From Gammaproteobacteria bacterium (lineage in GTDB: Bacteria; Pseudomonadota; Gammaproteobacteria; UBA6429; Thiohalophilaceae), in assembly GCA_024639445.1 (NCBI GenBank), contig JAHEIJ010000086.1:1-8558 (forward strand): a stretch of 8,558 bases of DNA, given 5' to 3'. The notes under the pieces were generated by a model. The model was not told where the DNA came from and made no database searches. It was given only the letters and a program-made list of their open reading frames with translations. The position numbers were made by a program, and so were the translations under genes. Below are positions 4,752 through 8,558 of the stretch, one piece after another (positions within the stretch are counted from its first letter, which is position 1; each line of letters begins with the position of its first letter).

Positions 4752-7559
4752 ATGAAAGTTAAATTCAATATTGTTGCAGCCATAATCCTGGGCCTTGGTC
4801 TATTAACAGGAAATAGTGAAGCCGACTCAGAAACCAGGCATTCGCCCGTTTCCATCGCTATCAGTGGTGGTGCCAGCAAGGGTGCGTATGAAGCTGGATT
4901 AAACTGGAGCGCAATCAAGATCATACGTGATGCTCCGGACTTTGAAACCCTGAAGGGTGGTCAGCTTTTACCTATTGAGATGGCGAGCATCACGGGTGCC
5001 TCTGCAGGCGGCATCAACACACTGCTTTCCGGATTGTCATGGTGCAGCCGTGACGAAAACGATGGTGGTCTCAGCAACCGTATTGATGACAACCTGTTCC
5101 GTGATATCTGGCTGAGAATCGATATCAATACATTGCTTCCTCGAGACGCCGAATCACCCATCTACTTGCCTGATGATGCTGTGCTTTCGCGCAAGGACTT
5201 TCTGGAGGCCGCAACAGAATTGCGCAAAAAATGGAGCAAGCCTTCATTTCGAAAAGGCTGCCGTGTTCCTCTTGGAGTGACCGTAACCAAAATTAACCCG
5301 GAGGTGCTAAGCGTTGGTAAAGTCGAAGTGTGGAATCAGCGTTTTTATATACCATTTGAACTGCGGGTAACAGATGACAGCAGCATCAAGTTCTTCTTCG
5401 AACCTGCCGACTACCCTAAAGTGGCAGACCCCTCGATGATACTGATGCCACGAGCTCACGATACACAAGCCTTCTCCATAGATAACCAGCATATTGTTGA
5501 CGCCGCTTTCACCACCAGTGCTTTTCCGTTGGCTTTTGGACGCAAACGCCTGCAGTACTGCCGCCTTGTACAGCAAATATCTGCAGAACCCCCATTGCAG
5601 GAACAGGCATCATCAAAGGCAGATACCAGCCTGCTATGCCCCGATGGCTACGAACTGGCTGAAGCGGAATTTGCCGATGGCGGACTATTCGATAATCTGC
5701 CCATTGGCGTAGCACGTACCCTTGCAGAATCCAACAAACGCAAAGATGACGCCCCCTACCCGGTAACTTATTTTTATATCGACCCAAACCGTATTCTCTT
5801 CGATGTCCCTGAGCACAGAAAAGACCTGGCATGTGAAAGTGCCAACCCACCCGAAGCATGCCGTCAAATGGAGTACAGTGCTGCTTCAGAAAGCGAGCTA
5901 CTCGTCGGCTTTCTTGGCACTGCGCGTCGATATGAACTGTATCGCGAACTGACTAGCGACAACTGGCAGCTTAACCTGTCTGAGATCAGCTACAAACTTG
6001 GCAAGATATTGAAGCAGAGAGAGATCACCCTCGATTGTCAGAAGGAACTGCCCTATTTCGATCTCCGTCTCGATTGCGAGGAGGCTTTAATCCGTGCCGG
6101 CCAGCTGCTGGAAATCGCATATGACCGTATCAACCCAGTTATCGATAAGCCCTATTCTGTCAAGCGCTTACGCCAGGCAGGCGTTATTAAAGACTGTAAG
6201 AGCCTGAGCGGAAAAACAGATTCGCAAACCGCATGCACTTTAAACATCCCCCGTTATCGCCAACATCTGTCTGACGCTTTGCTGTCAGTGTTGAAAAAAG
6301 CAAAACTAACAGAGATAAAAATTTATAGCGATATCAACAAATCGCGGCTTTCAATGCAGAATGACAGGATTTTGCGGGTATCAGGTCGCAGTGCTCCCAT
6401 AACCGGAACACTCATGGAAGATTTCGGTTCGTTTCTCGATTACAAATTTCGGGAATATGACTACTACGTCGGGATATATGATGGCCTTGTCATGGTTGCT
6501 AACAACTTATGCAGCCTGCAATATTCTTCAGGTCATCAATCAAATGACTATAAACAGTGTTTTGATTCGGTCGCCAAACAGTTATTCACGATTTTAGGTC
6601 TGGATGCTGATTCCCGTGGACGATATGTATTCGCAAAGCTTGCCATGCGTCAATACGGCAAAGAAAAACTACTCCAGTTTGCCTATCAGCCGATGCCAGC
6701 CGACGACAGCGATATGCGTATTATCCATGACGGCCTGGAGCAGGCACTGGCTGCCGGCGAGAGTGAGACAGCATTCTTCAAGTATCTCAAGACAGAAGGA
6801 TTCGTACCGACACCCACTCAAAAACAGACTAAAACGCGTTTTGCAGGACTTGTTGAATTTGATGAAAAGTCGCTGATGGAACAGATCATTGATGAACCTG
6901 ACAGTTGGGCTACTGAACTGACGCGCCGCGGTACAAACCGGCTGGTTTATCTTGAATCGCAGGCGGAGAATATCTATGCGGCTCGTGAACCTGATATAAA
7001 TAAACGTAAAAGCGCGAATATCGAGGTTATGGGTGCCACTGCTTTTATCTTACAAAGCAGTACTTACCGATATCCTGATTATAGTTTTGCTCCGTCTACC
7101 TCGTCTCCAAACTGGTTTTGGCGAAATGTTATACCCTACGAAGTTGGTTTCGAAACCTCGGAAGGTGACCTGTTACTGACCTGGCAACCCACCATGGCGC
7201 TATCGCAAAAGAACCTGCTGGGCGCACGCTTGAGCCTCGGCTTTCCCGGCGGTTTATTACGACGATCGAGTGCGGACGCCACCCGTGAGAACTACCTGGC
7301 GTTGGGTATAGACTTTACTCGGCAATCCTCCTCTCCATATGCCACCAGTTTCGGGTTTACACCAACCTGGTATCACGCCTTTAGTCAACCGGAATCTCTT
7401 GACCGGGACACCTATGGTGGTGATATACATGTCGGTGTTCTAAAAAATAGATTACGTATCGGTTTTGGCACACGTGATTTTAATCACGCTTCAGATGCCT
7501 GGTTCATTACCATAGGTATTACGGATATGCCTGGGCTGATTTATTGGTTAACTCGCTAA
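4752..7559 (+). CDS. Large secreted patatin-like protein with beta-rich C-terminal domain
   Basis: Encodes 935 aa. A Sec signal covers about 1-24 (K2, K4, hydrophobic 6-19, possible cleavage after NSEA). The patatin core starts at about 33: oxyanion loop SGGASKGAYEAG (38-49), nucleophile elbow ITGASAGG with Ser84 in a canonical GxSxG, and Asp309 in FADGGLFDN (307-315). Residues 320-780 are a long region of largely unassigned sequence. It includes LDYKFREYDYYVGIYDG (562-578), which resembles the 'FRE-DYLxGRxD' segment found C-terminal to some bacterial patatin domains. From about 785 the sequence becomes amphipathic and strand-rich, with many aromatic residues and glycines, ending in WFITIGITDMPGLIYWLTR; this suggests an outer-membrane-type beta domain. 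Twelve cysteines fall between 98 and 603 and none after. AAAGGA at 4737-4742 is a good ribosome site. I infer a surface or outer-membrane lipase. It differs from the PlpD type, in which a POTRA domain and 16-strand barrel follow the patatin domain. Substrate unknown. Confidence 0.87.
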   Translation: MKVKFNIVAAIILGLGLLTGNSEADSETRHSPVSIAISGGASKGAYEAGLNWSAIKIIRDAPDFETLKGGQLLPIEMASITGASAGGINTLLSGLSWCSRDENDGGLSNRIDDNLFRDIWLRIDINTLLPRDAESPIYLPDDAVLSRKDFLEAATELRKKWSKPSFRKGCRVPLGVTVTKINPEVLSVGKVEVWNQRFYIPFELRVTDDSSIKFFFEPADYPKVADPSMILMPRAHDTQAFSIDNQHIVDAAFTTSAFPLAFGRKRLQYCRLVQQISAEPPLQEQASSKADTSLLCPDGYELAEAEFADGGLFDNLPIGVARTLAESNKRKDDAPYPVTYFYIDPNRILFDVPEHRKDLACESANPPEACRQMEYSAASESELLVGFLGTARRYELYRELTSDNWQLNLSEISYKLGKILKQREITLDCQKELPYFDLRLDCEEALIRAGQLLEIAYDRINPVIDKPYSVKRLRQAGVIKDCKSLSGKTDSQTACTLNIPRYRQHLSDALLSVLKKAKLTEIKIYSDINKSRLSMQNDRILRVSGRSAPITGTLMEDFGSFLDYKFREYDYYVGIYDGLVMVANNLCSLQYSSGHQSNDYKQCFDSVAKQLFTILGLDADSRGRYVFAKLAMRQYGKEKLLQFAYQPMPADDSDMRIIHDGLEQALAAGESETAFFKYLKTEGFVPTPTQKQTKTRFAGLVEFDEKSLMEQIIDEPDSWATELTRRGTNRLVYLESQAENIYAAREPDINKRKSANIEVMGATAFILQSSTYRYPDYSFAPSTSSPNWFWRNVIPYEVGFETSEGDLLLTWQPTMALSQKNLLGARLSLGFPGGLLRRSSADATRENYLALGIDFTRQSSSPYATSFGFTPTWYHAFSQPESLDRDTYGGDIHVGVLKNRLRIGFGTRDFNHASDAWFITIGITDMPGLIYWLTR

Positions 7560-7692
7560 TAAAGACAATACAGTTAAGACAAAGTGACTGGTAAGGGCTG
7601 GAAGTTATTTGTAACATTTGATCTTAATTACTAAGACATATTTTGTATAAAGCACAGTTCAATCACCATAGTGGTAAGGAAAGATGAGTTAC

Positions 7693-7720
7693 ATGGTTCT
7701 AGCTGAATAGCTTGAACCAT
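7693..7720 (+). terminator. Imperfect hairpin downstream of the patatin operon
   Basis: ATGGTTC (7693-7699) pairs with GAACCAT (7714-7720). Inside, AGCT pairs with AGCT across a single T-T mismatch, with a GAAT loop, making a 28-base hairpin with 11 pairs. It is followed by ATTCCCTTTT, so a T run begins six bases after the stem. It lies about 130 bases after the stop codon of the large patatin gene and could be the operon terminator. The late T run and moderate stem GC keep confidence modest. Confidence 0.4.
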
Positions 7721-7934
7721 ATTCCCTTTTACTCAATTACCTGTGAACAAGAAAGAAGATGCTTAATTGGGCTCCACCCTCATAACGAAAGTCGTGTAGG
7801 TTGATTTAAATAATGGATATGCTTAAATTGAACGTCTGTTTTGCGTAGACCGGTTGAAGTCGCAACGCATGGCAGACATTCGAGAATGAGTAATAAATAG
7901 TAATTTCTATTTGAGTGATCAAATTATCCATAGC

Positions 7935-7961
7935 TTGTTGCTAATCAATATAAAATATAAT
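7935..7961 (+). promoter_or_regulatory. Candidate sigma70-type promoter for the S1/P1 nuclease gene
   Basis: A perfect -10 consensus TATAAT at 7956-7961 is preceded by TTGTTG at 7935-7940, with a spacer of 15 bases, two short of the optimum. The region is very AT-rich, so a chance TATAAT is easy to find. Transcription would start near 7968-7970, giving a leader of about 80 bases. Confidence 0.38.
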
Positions 7962-7976
7962 CGCTTGCATTATATT
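7954..7976. promoter_or_regulatory. Operator-like inverted repeat overlapping the -10 box
   Basis: AATATAAT (7954-7961) and ATTATATT (7969-7976) are perfect 8-base inverted arms around a 7-base CGCTTGC spacer. The left arm contains the TATAAT box, and the repeat would cover the likely transcription start. Dyads of this size in this position are often repressor sites. No regulator is encoded in the window, and AT-rich dyads can arise by chance. Confidence 0.33.
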
Positions 7977-8002
7977 GAGAAAATACTGAAACAAGATATC
8001 TA
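7975..8002 (+). promoter_or_regulatory. Alternative promoter-like boxes
   Basis: TTGAGA (7975-7980) and TATCTA (7997-8002) are separated by 16 bases. This fits a weaker sigma70-type promoter closer to the nuclease gene, giving a leader of about 40 bases. It overlaps the end of the inverted repeat. It competes with the TATAAT candidate; the sequence alone cannot decide. Confidence 0.25.
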
Positions 8003-8050
8003 GTACTATTAGACAACTTCACTAAATGTTCAAAAGTAAAGGAGTAGATA

Positions 8051-8558
8051 ATGTCAAAACGATTTTTTGCGGTTATAGGTACTGTAATATTAAGTACCCT
8101 TAGTGCCTTTGCACCTAAAGCCCTCGCCTGGGATCATCCCGGGCACATGATTACTGCAAACGTCGCGTTTGCCGAGATCGAGCGTGCACGCCCCGAACTG
8201 ATTGATAAAATCGGACTGCTGTTCCTGAAGCACCCCGACACTGCACCTTTCTGGGTGGCCGCTGGTGAGGCCAAGGGCAAGGAGCGCGTTCGTCGCATGT
8301 TCATCGAATGCGCACGCTGGGCGGACGATAGCAAATTCACGCCAAATGATCGGTTGACCTGGCATTCGGCGCGCTGGGCCATCGTCGCGAAAGATGCCCC
8401 ACCTGAAGTAAAGGCGGCAGCGGAGGCTCGCCATGGTAAACCCGCAGGACAGGCCATCGAAGCCTTGACGCTCAATAACGCAATGATTGCTAATCCTGAA
8501 TCCACACCTGCAGAGCGCGCGCTAGGGCTATGCTGGGTACTACATATAGCGGGCGATA
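8051..8558 (+). CDS. Secreted S1/P1-type zinc-dependent nuclease, N-terminal part (3' end outside window)
   Basis: The first 169 residues are present and the window ends inside the gene. AAAGGAG at 8038-8044, six bases before the ATG, is a near-ideal ribosome site. The signal peptide (K3, R4, hydrophobic 5-20, PKALA at 22-26) would be cut just before Trp27. A free N-terminal Trp is expected in the S1/P1 family because its backbone binds zinc. The family pattern follows: W27 and H32 (WDHPGH), D92 in FIECARWADD, H105 in TWHSARW, then H165 and D169 in LHIAGD. These match W1, H6, D45, H60, H116 and D120 of nuclease P1. The remaining ligands would lie downstream. The family cuts single-stranded DNA and RNA, often with 3'-nucleotidase activity, and shares its fold with zinc phospholipase C. 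The C87 and C161 pair may form a disulfide. It probably has its own promoter. The residues after H105 are less like the common fungal pattern. Confidence 0.88.
   Translation, partial: MSKRFFAVIGTVILSTLSAFAPKALAWDHPGHMITANVAFAEIERARPELIDKIGLLFLKHPDTAPFWVAAGEAKGKERVRRMFIECARWADDSKFTPNDRLTWHSARWAIVAKDAPPEVKAAAEARHGKPAGQAIEALTLNNAMIANPESTPAERALGLCWVLHIAGD

Larger units (their letters stand above)
7560..8050. other. AT-rich intergenic region before the S1/P1 nuclease gene
   Basis: No credible gene is visible in 491 bases on either strand; only very short open frames occur. The 3' part is strongly AT-rich: 15 of 60 bases are G or C in 7921-7980. It holds a hairpin at 7693-7720, promoter-like boxes from 7935 to 8002, and an 8-bp inverted repeat at 7954-7976, which are listed separately. 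A more GC-rich patch at about 7845-7890 stands out from its surroundings but does not read as a recognisable protein remnant. The length and composition suggest a boundary between two transcription units. Confidence 0.6.

Noticed and set aside
3343..7559. Patatins as effectors of an antiphage CBASS system (CapV type)
   Set aside because: Both carry export signals, whereas CapV acts in the cytoplasm. No cyclic nucleotide synthase or Cap2/Cap3-like gene is present.
7759..7830. Near-repeat ATGCTTAATTGG / ATGCTTAAATTG spaced by 60 bases
   Set aside because: Only two short imperfect copies in an AT-rich region; not enough for a repeat array, iteron set or CRISPR.
7877..7888. CATTC-GA-GAATG dyad as a regulator site
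   Set aside because: Very short, far from the nuclease start, and it matches no operator I know.
7845..7890. GC-richer patch as a decayed gene fragment
   Set aside because: The possible translations are short and show no recognisable protein; evidence is too thin to call a pseudogene.
8090..8505. Two overlapping minus-strand open frames opposite the nuclease gene
   Set aside because: The + strand has a strong ribosome site, a signal peptide and ordered zinc ligands. The antisense frames have no recognisable features.

Overview
The window looks like a chromosomal segment of a Gram-negative bacterium, most likely a gammaproteobacterium. The evidence is several Sec signal peptides, two lipoprotein signals with outer-membrane-type +2 residues, an inner-membrane MscS channel with a periplasmic head, and a protein ending in a beta-strand-rich outer-membrane-like domain. 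The taxon is an inference from protein style only; there is no rRNA or other marker. All recognisable genes lie on the + strand.

Layout: (1) bases 1-236 are the 3' end of a DUF1214-type protein (the DUF1254/DUF1214 family); (2) bases 342-2069 encode an MscS-family mechanosensitive channel; (3) bases 2223-7559 hold three closely spaced genes: an unrecognised helical lipoprotein (360 aa), a patatin-like lipoprotein (453 aa from the preferred start), and a 935-aa secreted patatin-like protein with a large middle region and a beta-rich C-terminus; (4) bases 7560-8050 are an AT-rich intergenic stretch with a strong hairpin, promoter-like sequences and an operator-like inverted repeat; (5) from 8051 to the window end is the start of a secreted S1/P1-type zinc nuclease.

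The three middle genes are separated by only 37 and 47 bases and are probably cotranscribed. Each carries an export signal. Two are patatin-fold serine-aspartate hydrolases of clearly different subfamilies, both with the catalytic residues visible. The likely theme is lipid hydrolysis or remodelling at the outer membrane or cell surface, with the helical lipoprotein as a possible partner. That functional link is inferred from gene order alone. The S1/P1 nuclease follows after 491 bases with its own promoter-like region, so it is probably a separate transcription unit. The middle patatin lipoprotein gene is visibly more GC-rich than the genes on either side, which suggests the cluster was assembled from parts of different origin.

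I found no tRNA, rRNA, CRISPR array, transposase or recombinase. The most interesting object is the lipoprotein / patatin lipoprotein / patatin-beta-domain cluster.
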